Below are positions 31,372 to 48,867 of a stretch of 64,000 bases of DNA, piece by piece. Position numbers and translations under genes: made by a program. This stretch comes from Anthopleura xanthogrammica (lineage: Eukaryota > Cnidaria > Anthozoa > Actiniaria > Actiniidae). Each line of letters starts with the position of its first letter. The stretch's first letter is position 1. Where the stretch lies: the NCBI GenBank assembly GCA_964019055.1, contig OZ025216.1, positions 11,916,914-11,980,913 of the forward strand, written 5' to 3'. The notes under the pieces were generated by a model. It saw nothing but the letters and a program-made list of their open reading frames with translations. It made no database searches and was not told the origin of the DNA.

Positions 31372-32850
31372 AGTTCTTCGACAATTCAAAAAATTGTTGA
31401 ATCGTAGCTAAATCAATCTGAAACGAACCTTATCCCGATAATCTTGTCATGAATTTGATGTTAGCTAACCGCAGTGTAGCCCGAGCCAGTTATTATTCAG
31501 GTTTGTTTTTCACCTTTTTAATACTAAATATTCAGCAAATCGTGTATAAATTAATCGAGTAAGCTCTCGATCGGCGGTGAAAACAGAATCATTTGATTCC
31601 AGGAAGGCTTGACCAGGAAGTTTATTGGAGGACCATCATGACTACTTGACAGCTACCGGCAATGTGATATGAGTGTGGCTAGCACGAAACGTAAGACGCA
31701 CAAATGTATTTCATAAATTATAGTTAGCTAGTCCAAATAATGAATGTGCAAGTGTTTACAGCTTTTCATTTGAAACTAGTTCGGGTTTTAGTCTTATGAA
31801 TATTGGCCAATCCCCTTGCACTAACACGAATGTTTCAGCCGGTACCTGTTTAGACTGAAAGGAATCTGCGAAAATGCGTTCTGAGATCTTTCTAAATTGG
31901 ACAATTTTTATGTAAGATCTATTTGAGTTCCTTGAATCTAAGACACAAATTTTTTCCATTCAAAAATATGCTACACTTTCAAGCCAATTCGCAAGAAAGG
32001 CGATGTGTATAATGAATTATTGATGAATCATATAATTCTTCTTCATTTTGTAGAATAATGCTGTCTTTTCATAGCACTAGAAAGATTCGGTTCGAAAGGA
32101 TATTTATTTAGTGAGATTTATTTTAAAGTAAAAAAGATAAAGTCAAATTTCATCTGGAAAATAACAAATTAAAAAAAACGCAAAACCATCTGGTATCTTT
32201 GGACATTACATCAGAAATAGAATTTAAATTAGGGGATTCCCCCGACTTTTAGTGCTATAAACCAACCAATCACAATCCACCAATATAGCATTCGCCGGCT
32301 TTGAATCTTTAAGAATCCGTTTATTTTCGGCTATATTATTTCTTTGTTCTGTGAAAAGGCAAAGATTAAAATATATATTTTCAACAAAGGCATTTCTAAA
32401 TGTTATTTATTAGAAAAATTCATAAAAGTATATCGAAAACGAATAATGAAGATAATGTAACACGCGATAGTGACAGAGGTAGTGAAAACAGACCGCGTTT
32501 AGCTAGATCTCAAATTGGGGGTCGTACAACATTTTTCTTTTCCTTAGACTAAAACAATTCTACCATTCAGGCCCCAAACTAACGATAAATTCATTAGTCG
32601 AAATAGAGCTGTTTTCATATATTAACCCGTGAAATACACTTTGGCATATTTAGCACTACTTCTCTCTATTAAACTCTTTTGTTTTCTATTGTATTTATCT
32701 GACTTTTACACTCTAATATAAGTACACTTTGTTTCACGGGTTTATGGAAACCACTCTAAAGCGGAAAAATACTTACCTCAATGAATTAGAAGCAGAAAGC
32801 ACACAGTGCTCGCGTCGTGATCTCAGTCGACGTGTGCGATGACTAATGCC
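31372..32850. repeat. Segmental duplication, copy 2
   Basis: Second copy of 28308-29900. It carries an extra segment at 32622-32749 with inverted ends AACCCGTGAAA/TTTCACGGGTT that copy 1 lacks, which looks like a later MITE insertion. Confidence 0.75.
32622..32749. mobile_element. MITE with AACCCGTGAAA ends
   Basis: AACCCGTGAAATACACTTTG and CACTTTGTTTCACGGGTT form inverted ends around about 130 bp. Absence at the matching place in the other duplicate (near 29810) supports an insertion. Confidence 0.6.
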
Positions 32851-32907
32851 AACGAATGCTGTATCATTGTTTTTTTGTTTTTTTTTTTGTTTGTTTTTTT
32901 TTTTTTT

Positions 32908-35625
32908 GCTGACATCATACCTATGATGGGTATGATTACAACATAGGGTATTTAAGCCGGGCATGTAAATCATTTTGTGCTTTCAGAGAGGCTCGCTCAC
33001 ACAAAAAGTTAGGTTTTATAAGTGATATTTTAACTTCAATCATTTTCTATAACCAGGGATAACCTAACTTTTTTCTTCCCTCTATAATGCTAAAATTCAA
33101 ATTCCATCATATCTTTTAGGTGCCTTTATCATAATTTATATTGAATTTATATTTTTATAGGTCCTACTAAAAGTTTTACAAGACTGATTTAACATTTCAA
33201 AATCAGGAACTAAGGTAGGAAAAAAAATTGGATTTCCTTAATTTCTCAACTTTTAGTTTTGCACGTGTTTTAAAAAAATGCTGAACTAGTAGAACTTGCT
33301 TGCACGAGGTCATCACGTGCTTTTCTACAATAGGCCTCTGTTTTCAAATTTCTCCCGCCACTCAAACGCCACTTGCTTTTTTTGAAACGTTTGCATTTTC
33401 GATGAAAAGCTCAGCTATTTTGATCGTTTTATAGTGTGGATCCAAGGTCATGAAGATACATAGAAAAATATGCGTTTTCAAACGAGTAAAGTCTTTGAAT
33501 CTCATTAACTGCTCTTTATCATAATTTATATTGAATTTATATTTTTATAGGTCCTACTAAAAGTTTTACAAGACTGATTTAACATTTCAAAATCAGGAAC
33601 TAAGGTAGGAAAAAAAATTGGATTTCCTTAATTTCTCAACTTTTAGTTTTGCACGTGTTTTAAAAAAATGCTGAACTAGTAGAACTTGCTTGCACGAGGT
33701 CATCACGTGCTTTTCTACAATAGGCCTCTGTTTTCAAATTTCTCCCGCCACTCAAACGCCACTTGCTTTTTTTGAAACGTTTGCATTTTCGATGAAAAGC
33801 TCAGCTATTTTGATCGTTTTATAGTGTGGATCCAAGGTCATGAAGATACATAGAAAAATATGCGTTTTCAAACGAGTAAAGTCTTTGAATCTCATTAACT
33901 GCTCTAAATGGTGGTTCGACACCGACCACCCTGTGCTGTAAATCAGAAAGAATTCTATTGAAAACTTGTGATTCAGCTGATATGAGCATTCCGCACGAGA
34001 CACGAAATGACGTGGTTTTTTGTTTGTTTGTTTGTTTTTTTTGTTTTTTTTTTTTTTTTTTTGTTTGTTTTTTTTTTTTTTGCTGACATCATACCTATGA
34101 TGGGTATGATTACAACATAGGGTATTTAAGCCGGGCATGTAAATCATTTTGTGCTTTCAGAGAGGCTCGCTCACACAAAAAGTTAGGTTTTATAAGTGAT
34201 ATTTTAACTTCAATCATTTTCTATAACCAGGGATAACCTAACTTTTTTCTTCCCTCTATAATGCTAAAATTCAAATTCCATCATATCTTTTAGGTGCCTT
34301 TATCATAATTTATATTGAATTTATATTTTTATAGGTCCTACTAAAAGTTTTACAAGACTGATTTAACATTTCAAAATCAGGAACTAAGGTAGGAAAAAAA
34401 ATTGGATTTCCTTAATTTCTCAACTTTTAGTTTTGCACGTGTTTTAAAAAAATGCTGAACTAGTAGAACTTGCTTGCACGAGGTCATCACGTGCTTTTCT
34501 ACAATAGGCCTCTGTTTTCAAATTTCTCCCGCCACTCAAACGCCACTTGCTTTTTTTGAAACGTTTGCATTTTCGATGAAAAGCTCAGCTATTTTGATCG
34601 TTTTATAGTGTGGATCCAAGGTCATGAAGATACATAGAAAAATATGCGTTTTCAAACGAGTAAAGTCTTTGAATCTCATTAACTGCTCTTTATCATAATT
34701 TATATTGAATTTATATTTTTATAGGTCCTACTAAAAGTTTTACAAGACTGATTTAACATTTCAAAATCAGGAACTAAGGTAGGAAAAAAAATTGGATTTC
34801 CTTAATTTCTCAACTTTTAGTTTTGCACGTGTTTTAAAAAAATGCTGAACTAGTAGAACTTGCTTGCACGAGGTCATCACGTGCTTTTCTACAATAGGCC
34901 TCTGTTTTCAAATTTCTCCCGCCACTCAAACGCCACTTGCTTTTTTTGAAACGTTTGCATTTTCGATGAAAAGCTCAGCTATTTTGATCGTTTTATAGTG
35001 TGGATCCAAGGTCATGAAGATACATAGAAAAATATGCGTTTTCAAACGAGTAAAGTCTTTGAATCTCATTAACTGCTCTAAATGGTGGTTCGACACCGAC
35101 CACCCTGTGCTGTAAATCAGAAAGAATTCTATTGAAAACTTGTGATTCAGCTGATATGAGCATTCCGCACGAGACACGAAATGACGTGGTTTTTTGTTTG
35201 TTTGTTTGTTTTTTTTGTTTTTTTTTTTTTTTTTTTGTTTGTTTTTTTTTTTTTTGCTGACATCATACCTATGATGGGTATGATTACAACATAGGGTATT
35301 TAAGCCGGGCATGTAAATCATTTTGTGCTTTCAGAGAGGCTCGCTCACACAAAAAGTTAGGTTTTATAAGTGATATTTTAACTTCAATCATTTTCTATAA
35401 CCAGGGATAACCTAACTTTTTTCTTCCCTCTATAATGCTAAAATTCAAATTCCATCATATCTTTTAGGTGCCTTTATCATAATTTATATTGAATTTATAT
35501 TTTTATAGGTCCTACTAAAAGTTTTACAAGACTGATTTAACATTTCAAAATCAGGAACTAAGGTAGGAAAAAAAATTGGATTTCCTTAATTTCTCAACTT
35601 TTAGTTTTGCACGTGTTTTAACACG
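32908..35625. repeat. Higher-order tandem repeat, 1174-bp unit with internal 390-bp duplication
   Basis: Unit 1 is 32908-34081, unit 2 is 34082-35255, and a truncated third runs from 35256 to about 35625. Inside each full unit a 390-bp block is itself doubled (33124-33513 and 33514-33903; 34298-34687 and 34688-35077). The copies look identical by eye, poly-T stretches included. Each unit ends with part of an AGCTGGGTTTCA-family MITE followed by a poly-T/GTTT tract. The identical 131-codon minus-strand open frames are products of the repeat. Confidence 0.95.
33003..33073. repeat. Inverted repeat AAAAAGTTAGGTT in each 1174-bp unit
   Basis: AAAAAGTTAGGTT at 33003-33015 pairs perfectly with AACCTAACTTTTT at 33061-33073. 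It recurs with the unit near 34177 and 35351. Confidence 0.75.
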
Positions 35626-35963
35626 TGTCATACCGGCAGATCTTCCGAACAAGGAATATATGCGACTATTAACGGCCACAAATGTAGAAGATATTTATAT
35701 ATTTATTAATGTAATGAATCGATTCACAGTTAAGTCGAATACTATTTTTCTCATCCAGAAAGATCTATTATTTGTACAACTTTAAAGAATCTTGTTTTTG
35801 AATGAATCAAGTGTTTTTACAAATCTTTTGATATTTCAGTACAATTCTACATTATAAGTCACTCAAAGTGAGGGTTTTGTCTTGCTTGAAATCTTTCGTT
35901 TTCTTTGCAACGATCACTTATTTTACTGATGCAATAATATACATGAAAAAATTACTCGAATTT

Positions 35964-36665
35964 GGTTGGCTTAGAGCAGTGCAGTTCAAGTGTAATACAG
36001 TGCAAAAAAGTGTAACACAGTGCAAATTACATTTTCCGAAAACGGTCTTAAAACCAAACTTTTTTTGATTCTGCTGTTGATAACATTATTAAGCATCAAG
36101 ACTATGCATTTTCCGATCGCGAAGAAACAAGCTTAAGCAGTGAAAACGGCTAAAAAGTTGGTGATTTTGTTTGTTTTTGAATAATGTTTTTGGCGGTTTC
36201 AGCTGAAGAGCGCGTGCTGCTGACGCTATCTCACGTCATTGAGCGCGCGCTCAGAGTTTTTTCTTGAGATTTTCAATGTCAGACGGTAGGTAATGTTTGT
36301 AAGGTTTTTCATTTTAATAATATAGATGCAAAAATTTCTCACTTCTGATTGGTTAAAAGCAGTGCAGTTTCCCTGAAACACCAGTGCAAAAACCTGAAAC
36401 ACCAGTGCAAAAACCTGAAACACGGGTGCAAATTACATTTTCCGAAAACGGTCTTGAAACCAATTTTTTTTTGATTCTGCTGTTGATAACATTATCAAGC
36501 TTCAAGACTATGCATTTTCTGATCGCGAAGGAACAAGTTTACGCGGTGAAAACGGCTAAAAAGTTGGTGATTTTGTTTGTTTTTGAATAAATATTTTGTC
36601 GGTTTCAGTTGAAGAGCGCGCGCTGCTGCCGCTATCTCACGTCATTGAGCACGCGCTCAATGAGC
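35964..36665. repeat. Direct duplication of about 300 bp (spacing about 400 bp)
   Basis: Both copies hold CAAATTACATTTTCCGAAAA, GATTCTGCTGTTGATAACAT, GGCTAAAAAGTTGGTGATTT and CTATCTCACGTCATTGAGC. In copy 2 the motif GTGCAAAAACCTGAAACACC is itself repeated. Confidence 0.8.
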
Positions 36666-36771
36666 TCTTGAAAAACACACATTTGATCAACACTCTATGA
36701 ATATTTATGAACATGAATATTAATAAACAAGGAATTTTGGTTCGAAATTTTTGCATCTATATTATTAACAA

Positions 36772-36932
36772 GAAATCGCATGGTTTTCTCGTGCACTTTG
36801 GAATAAATTTGCACTCGCGGGTTTTCAAAAAGCTCAAATAGCACTCGCCCTATCGGGCTCGTGCAATTTTGAGCTCTTTGAAAACCTGCTCGTGCAAATT
36901 TATTCCAAAGTGCACTCGAAACCATGCGATTT
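36772..36932. repeat. 161-bp palindrome with a related partner to 37045
   Basis: AAATCGCATGGTTTTC..GTGCACTTTGGAATAAATTTGC is mirrored as GCAAATTTATTCCAAAGTGC..GAAACCATGCGATTT around a centre near 36850. A second, diverged palindrome with GAGCTC..GTGCAATT..TTTTTGAAAAACACAC follows at 36950-37045. Confidence 0.8.
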
Positions 36933-37057
36933 CCTATACATATTATTAACTCGTGTGTTTTTCAAAGAGCTCAAATTGCACTCGACCTACGGTCTCGTGC
37001 AATTCGAACTTTTTGAAAAACACACTCATGCAAATAAATCCCAAATTGAACTCGAAA

Positions 37058-37088
37058 CTGAGGAAGACTGTCGTTAAGTCGAAACGTC
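37058..37088 (+). ncRNA. Minimal hammerhead ribozyme core, consensus intact
   Basis: CTGAGGA (CUGANGA), stem II GACT..AGTC with loop GTCGTTA, then GAAA-C-GTC. All usually invariant core bases are present. Stem III is reduced to one pair, the Penelope-associated minimal type. No Penelope reverse transcriptase is visible nearby. Confidence 0.6.
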
Positions 37089-38970
37089 TGAGAAAAAACT
37101 ATTTCAGTTAATGTAAGCCAGAGGCAACAATTCTCATTTAGATAATAGTTATGATAGTGATTGATTGTCACGCATCACCTTCCGGTAACAGTCTTTTCGT
37201 ACGATAAGAATAAATTCAAACCAATACCATGCGTTATAAATAGCTAGGAAATTACTCAATTTCATCTCACTCTCCCCTATAATGGTGCTAAACCTTAGGT
37301 TTAAGGCAACATGTTCAAATAATGTGACCGAATCCCGTAGACCGATACTCCAGCAAATATATGAAGATTTTCACGGTATCTTAAATTAAATTGACATTTC
37401 ACCTAATACCAGTACTTAGTGCTGTGCATATCTCTTTATGTATCTTTCGTTTGGAAAAAACGTTGATAAAATGTAGAAAATAGCGAGTTGAGCTCTAATC
37501 TCCCATATATTTATTGTAAATTTGGAGCTTTGTTTGTCTGAGTCATGCGGGGGGTCCAATAGCGTGACATTTAGTCTTTGGCGGTTTTTTCAAACCTTGC
37601 CAGTCAGTCAACGGTTTTTATAGACCAGTGAAACTACACTACATTCTTTAATCATAAAAGAGCTGGTAAGTTTGATGGCAACAATATAATAATTTCATAG
37701 CAAAATCGTTTCAAGTTAGATTATTTCCTCCGTGTAATCATGTTATACTGAGTTTTGATGCTTTGAACAAAGTTTGACAAGTTTTCTTTGTAAATGATGC
37801 TAACTCTTCTGGCGTGACCAGTCGCCAAACTCTATTTAACGGCTACTAGAACTACTCAGTACTCAGTACAAACTTTTCTGGGTGACCAGTTGTCAAAATC
37901 CTAATGCTCGAGGGTTTCTGCACTTATCTATACCTCTATTAAGCCGGCGACTGTGAAATCAGCAGATATTCTTCACAAATTCGTTTAGAAATGTTGTTCA
38001 ACTTGTCTTCATTCAGGTCTGTAATTGAGTGATTGTTTCTGGAGCAAATTCTCGATAGTTTATAGACGACATTTGATTCTCGTTCAAAGGCAACTCGGAG
38101 TTTGTTTGCCGACTCCAAGGCTGCATCAGAATTATTTTGTTATTTATCTTGTTGTTCAAAATAGTAAGATGGGCTATCGACCTTATATTTTCCTTCCAAC
38201 TTCTACTTTGTTTACTTTAGTTATGTTGTAATATTTTTGAGTTTTGAAGCGAAATCTGTAATAAATTGATTGTTTGAACTCACTGAGGAGTTAACCCCGT
38301 TTACGAAAGATGATTCCTCTCCATTGGATTGCGTTTACTTGGGTTGTTTTGCCGAATGAATTATTTGCAAATGTTCGGACTGCCGGGCATAGTTGTGTCC
38401 ATCAAGTCAAACCATTCCCGGCTGCCGAGCATATAGTCACAGCGAAAAAAAGATTTTCAACTAATTTTGGCCTTCGAGTCTCTCATTTAAACCATAGTTA
38501 ATAGAGGGAGCTTTGCAGATGGTTATGTCGATGCTGATTCGGTTCAGTTCGGTTCGGTTGTGAAGTATTTCTTTGTGTTAGCTTAGAGCTCTGCATAAAC
38601 CGGTCAAACGCCGAAGCAGTTCACAATATACGTTACAGAATTGATCTAGCACCCTTAAAGCATGGGGCCTACATGGAAGGAAATAGGAAATAATTTCTGT
38701 AACGCCTGTAACTACGTATTCATACTTATTTTTACTGAAACTCCGTTATTTAAAGCTTGGTTTTGGAAGTATTAAATGCATTTAGCTAAGAAAAAGTTGT
38801 TTGAATATTAGTAATCACAGCTATTGGAATTGAAATATATAATTTGCAAGATGTAACGCCGGAAAACGGCGCATTGCCGTCAGTGAGTACAAGGTAGTAC
38901 TTCTTTTATTCCAATTCTTTCTGCTATTGATAAAATCAAATAAGTATTTCACAAAATTATTGAAATTATC

Positions 38971-39157
38971 TTACAGTGTATTTCACATAACTTTTGACGT
39001 TAGATTCCGAAATTCTTTCGTTCGGAAGCTGTTCCGAAATTCAAGTCCTAAGTAAGCCAATGAAGTTCGTTATGAACTTCCGCCAAAATACGATTTCGGA
39101 ACTTCCAAACGAACTTTAGAGAATCTACCGTCAAAAGTTATGTGAATTGCACTGTAA
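38971..39157. mobile_element. 187-bp MITE
   Basis: TTACAGTGTATTTCACATAA followed by CTTTTGACG and TAGATTC is matched inverted at 39121-39157 (GAATCTACCGTCAAAAG, TTATGTGAATTGCACTGTAA). TIRs of about 37 bp with three or four mismatches. The interior has a second inverted pair built on TTCCGAAAT/ATTTCGGAA. Confidence 0.75.
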
Positions 39158-40099
39158 CCTGCATAATTTACCATCAACAACTTAGTAATTATATCTAAAA
39201 TGTTATTGTAATTGTAATTTGGCGCAATTTATCGGCATTTGTTGAAGAGCCCCTAATGGCGAGTCATGGTTGTAACGACTAACTATACTATGGGGATTCC
39301 CCTTGCTTTGTCACGCACGTCATTTACCAAATTTACATCTCTGGATTCTTATTCGGTATTCCATCATTCAAACATGTTAAAGTAATTCAAGAAATCCATA
39401 AAGTTGTGGTGTTATGTATTTAACTATTGAGCCAAGTTATGGGTAGTCATTTGGCTTATTATTTTAGGGTTCATAGTGAACCACCTCAGAAATTATTATT
39501 CCTAGAAAATTCTTTACATTATCAATCAATCAATCATTTCAATCAATCATTTTATTTTCAAATTAAATTAAATAATTACAGTTCTTGCACAACCTGCTGA
39601 TAGCTTTGCTAATCTAGGCAGGTTGTAGGCTGTTGCTACAGTTGGCTGTTGCTACTGATTTGCTAAAGCCATCTGTAATGTAAAGAATGTGCAAGTTGAA
39701 CAACATCAATGTTTTGAAATCCCACAGACTTTTAATGATGTCTCTAAATAGTTGACTTATAAACGAGGCTAAGCCTGAGCAAATGAGTCTGTGCGACACG
39801 CGTGAAAAACGTCTGCGCATGCTCTAAGTCCGTATGCAAATTAGTCAAAAGCGTCTTCTTCTATTGTAAAAATATAAATTTAACTTTCACACTTGCCTGA
39901 AGAATAGTCTTTACAAAATGCCAAAACTTAAAGGCAGTTCTTGAAACTTAAGGCTAATTCTTTCATATTGCCTTTATTAATACAGTATCTTGCTCTCACG
40001 AAAGTATACCCGCGAAAGTTTTTGTATACTCGGAGAAAACAAGCATTTATTTTCTCACTAAAACTCTAGTAAATTCTTGGAAAGCGTGCGGAAAGGCAT

Positions 40100-40133
40100 C
40101 ATAGTTAATAGAGGGGACCCTCTATTAACTATG
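40100..40133. repeat. 34-bp palindrome of the CATAGTTAATAGAGGG family
   Basis: CATAGTTAATAGAGGG is followed almost at once by its complement CCCTCTATTAACTATG. Single or paired arms recur at 30255-30281, 31013-31031, 38492-38510 and 44330-44343. Confidence 0.8.
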
Positions 40134-40394
40134 AAGGCATGCATGCGCAAATCTGTAAAAAACAGACCCGAAACTGAAAACATCCCTTTCGTCACAAAAC
40201 AAAAACAAATAAGGAAAAAATGATTTCAGTATCGATTCTTAAATGAGAAATTTACTGGTAGATACTTGCAACTGAACACTGATTAAAATTGGTTTATGAA
40301 TCTTGATTTTAAAAGCAATATAGAAGAGTGAACACTGAAAATTTCATCTTTAGTTGCAGTTGTTATATAACTAAAACTTCATTGGAAGCTTGGA

Positions 40395-46067
<5,673 letters not shown>

Positions 46068-46492
46068 CATTCATGATGGCGGTACTATCAATCATGTATT
46101 GTCATATTGGCGTTCATTCGTCATTTTTTTTCGGAATATTTGCAACTTTAAAGCATTTGCTCACTACTTTTGACAACCTGGCATTTGACACCCTTGAGAC
46201 AACCAAAAAATTGCTTTTCGTTTTGTTGTCTCGCATCGTTATCTTAGTAAACTGTTATTATCACATGAGGTGTCTTAGAATGTGTTCTCAGGTGAACCCA
46301 CCCCTGCTCTACACAGACTCTGCAAGTTTGAAGGATTGTGCGGTTGTTACCAATGACCCCGAAGGACATATCTAGGTGGACCTCACGTAATATCTCTCCT
46401 CTAACGCTTTTACAGTTTTAAAGAAATATATTATGAGAGGTTTGCTTAGAAATCAGCGAAGTGGTGACAGAATCGCAGTCATTGGACACATA

Positions 46493-46590
46493 GTGTCCTT
46501 CGCAGGCGTCATTTAGTGTCAGTCCCAGATCCTCCAGGCGGCAGGGCCTGGGGGATTGGGGCCGAAACAAATGACGGCTGCGAAGGACAC
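46493..46590. mobile_element. 98-bp foldback MITE
   Basis: GTGTCCTTCGCAGGCGTCAT and ATGACGGCTGCGAAGGACAC are inverted ends with one mismatch. The layout (GCAGCCGT then GTGTC) resembles the ends of the element at 14196-14527. Confidence 0.65.
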
Positions 46591-46998
46591 GTCGCAAGCT
46601 AGTGATGTCGTTGCAGGCGTCTTGGTCTCTCTATTACTGGGCTACCTGAGTAAATTCGCAATAGAAATATCTTAAAAGAAATAAGGGAGAAAACAATTAT
46701 GAGCAGGAGCTGCTACATATATTCACTCGTGATAAAAGTGAAGCATAAATGCGAAACATCAAGAACAAAAGAAACTTATTTTCGTTTACCGTATTTGACT
46801 GCGTTGAAGTTTTAAGACTGAATGTCTTAGCAAATAGGGACTTGAGTTCTAGATTATAAATTAGATAATATTATCGTTAATATCGTTATCATTAATTAAT
46901 ATCGTTAATTTAGTACTTTTTATTCTTACATTGTAATATTATTACACAGTTATTCACCGATGACGAAGTGAGTATCGGTGAATGTGTGTAATAAACAA

Positions 46999-47107
46999 AT
47001 TATCACATGTTAAGAGCTGAAATCATTTTTATGCACTCGTTTTCCGTATCATATGATACGGGAAACTCGTGCATAAAAACGATATCAGGCTCTTAACATG
47101 TGATAAT
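46999..47107. repeat. 109-bp palindrome, ATTATCACATGTTAAGAGC family
   Basis: ATTATCACATGTTAAGAGC and GCTCTTAACATGTGATAAT are perfect outer arms. The interior continues as TGCACTCGTTTTCCGTATCA/TGATACGGGAAACTCGTGCA. A relative is at 49557-49700 and a fragment at 49410-49555. Confidence 0.85.
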
Positions 47108-47947
47108 CTCTATATATTTTTTTGCTATCCAGCTTCATTCACGTGATTAAATGTAGACAGCCTTTATGTAACAAATAAAACAGCTTTTTCACGCTTCTCG
47201 AGTGCTTTTGGCGTTTCCTAAGTGCTTTATTACTGAATGGAGCATGCATATAGACCTTATGCAAAACCCATAAATAAGGATTACTATACAAGTACTGTTT
47301 TACACTCAGGAGCTAATCAGCTCCTAAAGTCATAACAGCCAGCATTCGAAAGCATATGCTAAGATTAATATTTAATCAAAATTTGAGTGCTCTAGCATAA
47401 ATACTAGGGAAGTTACAGCAATTCAAAATTAGAAGGATTTGTATGTGAAAAACAGCCATGGCCCGACCAGCCTTGTTTTCATGTTTTTGGCACATTTTAA
47501 ATGCTTATAACTCTGCAAACAATTATCATTATTCTTTGAAACTGTGCACAGTTACTAATTATCTGATGGTATTTCATGGGAAGACAACTGAATTTTATGC
47601 AAATTAGGAGCAACCGATATTGCATAAGGTCTATGGAAAAAGCTGTTTTATCATATAGAAAGAAAAATCCGTTGTATTCTTTATAAATGCATCTGCTATC
47701 ATATACAAAAAAAACAGACTCTAACTGCCGAATGGAGTTTATTACAAATATATTAAAACATCCCTTGCACTAAATCCCTACCTGGAGGTCAAAACAATAA
47801 AACATATTATAACTTCACAAAAGATTTCAATCCTCAAGAAAAGGAAAATTCTTTTAGAATGAAAAATATTATTCATCGTGGTAATGTAATAAAGAAATGA
47901 TACTTATTCGTTTGTCTCACGATTGAGGGCCATTTCTAGAGGACCGA

Positions 47948-47981
47948 GACGTTTCGACTGCAAGCTGCTAGTCTTCATCAG
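47948..47981 (-). ncRNA. Hammerhead ribozyme core, consensus intact
   Basis: On the minus strand: CTGATGA, stem II GACT-A-GCA-GCT-TGC-AGTC, then GAAA-C-GTC. All conserved core bases are present and stem II is well paired. It lies in one arm of a foldback whose other arm (48065-48098, plus strand) has a mutated copy (CTGATGC..GAAACTTC). Confidence 0.6.
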
Positions 47982-48096
47982 GCGAAAGTGTAGACTGGAT
48001 GGTGCGTCTGTTATGTACCGCTCGTCGGATCATCTGTGACGCACCATCCAGTCTACACCATCGCCTGATGCAGACTAGCAGCTTGCAGTCGAAACT
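47950..48096. mobile_element. Foldback of two inverted hammerhead-bearing arms
   Basis: GTTTCGACTGCAAGCTGCTA and TAGCAGCTTGCAGTCGAAAC are the outer arms. GTGTAGACTGGATGGTGCGTC and its complement are the inner arms, about 58 bp each around a short loop near 48025. Confidence 0.8.
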
Positions 48097-48867
48097 TCGC
48101 GGTCTTCTACAAATGGAAATTATTTTGTTTTGACCCCCAGATTGTGAATTATCGCAAGATGTCAATAGCGCTAAAACCATTTGCGGAAAAATAAACGGCC
48201 ATAGTATCACTATGATCACTATGAGCTATCGCTTGCTAGGGACCGCAGAGCACCTGGTGGAGGGCTAAAATAATTTAGTACAAGTCTATGTCGTCAATTT
48301 TCACCTGTGTTCAATATCCTAACAAAGACTAATAAGGGGTTCATCTCGACCCCTCCACTCTCCGCTGTCCCTGCTTGCGGCAGGCTCGTGCGCTTGCGGG
48401 AAACGGTTTCAATAGCTGATGCGTAAGCTATTCCTGGATATTATTACATGTTATTTTTATTGATCTGCCTTAACATGGCAGCTCCAAGCATGACGTTTCT
48501 TTGGCTATAAGTTGCTAGACGTGATTTCAGGTCTCATGCACGAATCTTACCTAATTGAGGCCAAGCAATTCCATTATCTGGGGGGGGGGGGGGGGGTTAA
48601 ACCATCTATAGCAAATTATACTAGGAAACTACGGTTATGCGCAGCTAGTTACACCTCCATGGGCCTTTATATATTGCCCTGTTTATTGACATAAGAATTT
48701 AAAAAACAATTATTTAAACAAAGCCGCGTAACCTCGTCTTGAAGCGCTTGGATCTGAGGTTACGCAGGTAAGACTAACTATTCCAGCTAACATAGATGCT
48801 GTGCAAGAAATGTCCATAAAATGGAATAGATTTTTAAAATTGTTATTATAAACTGTGTTGGCATTAT

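Larger units (their letters stand above)
35626..40394. other. Gene-free stretch upstream of the TRAF gene
   Basis: No supported exon. It contains a tandem pair near 35964-36255 and 36347-36665 sharing GTGCAAATTACATTTTCCGA, the long palindrome at 36772-36932, a hammerhead core at 37058-37088, a MITE at 38971-39157 and short CATAGTTAATAGAGGG palindromes at about 38492 and 40100. Confidence 0.5.

Noticed and set aside
33752..34147. Identical 131-codon minus-strand open frames at 33752-34147 and 34926-35321 as a duplicated gene
   Set aside because: They cross a poly-T tract (Lys run) and a MITE inside the 1174-bp repeat, and there is no coding signature.
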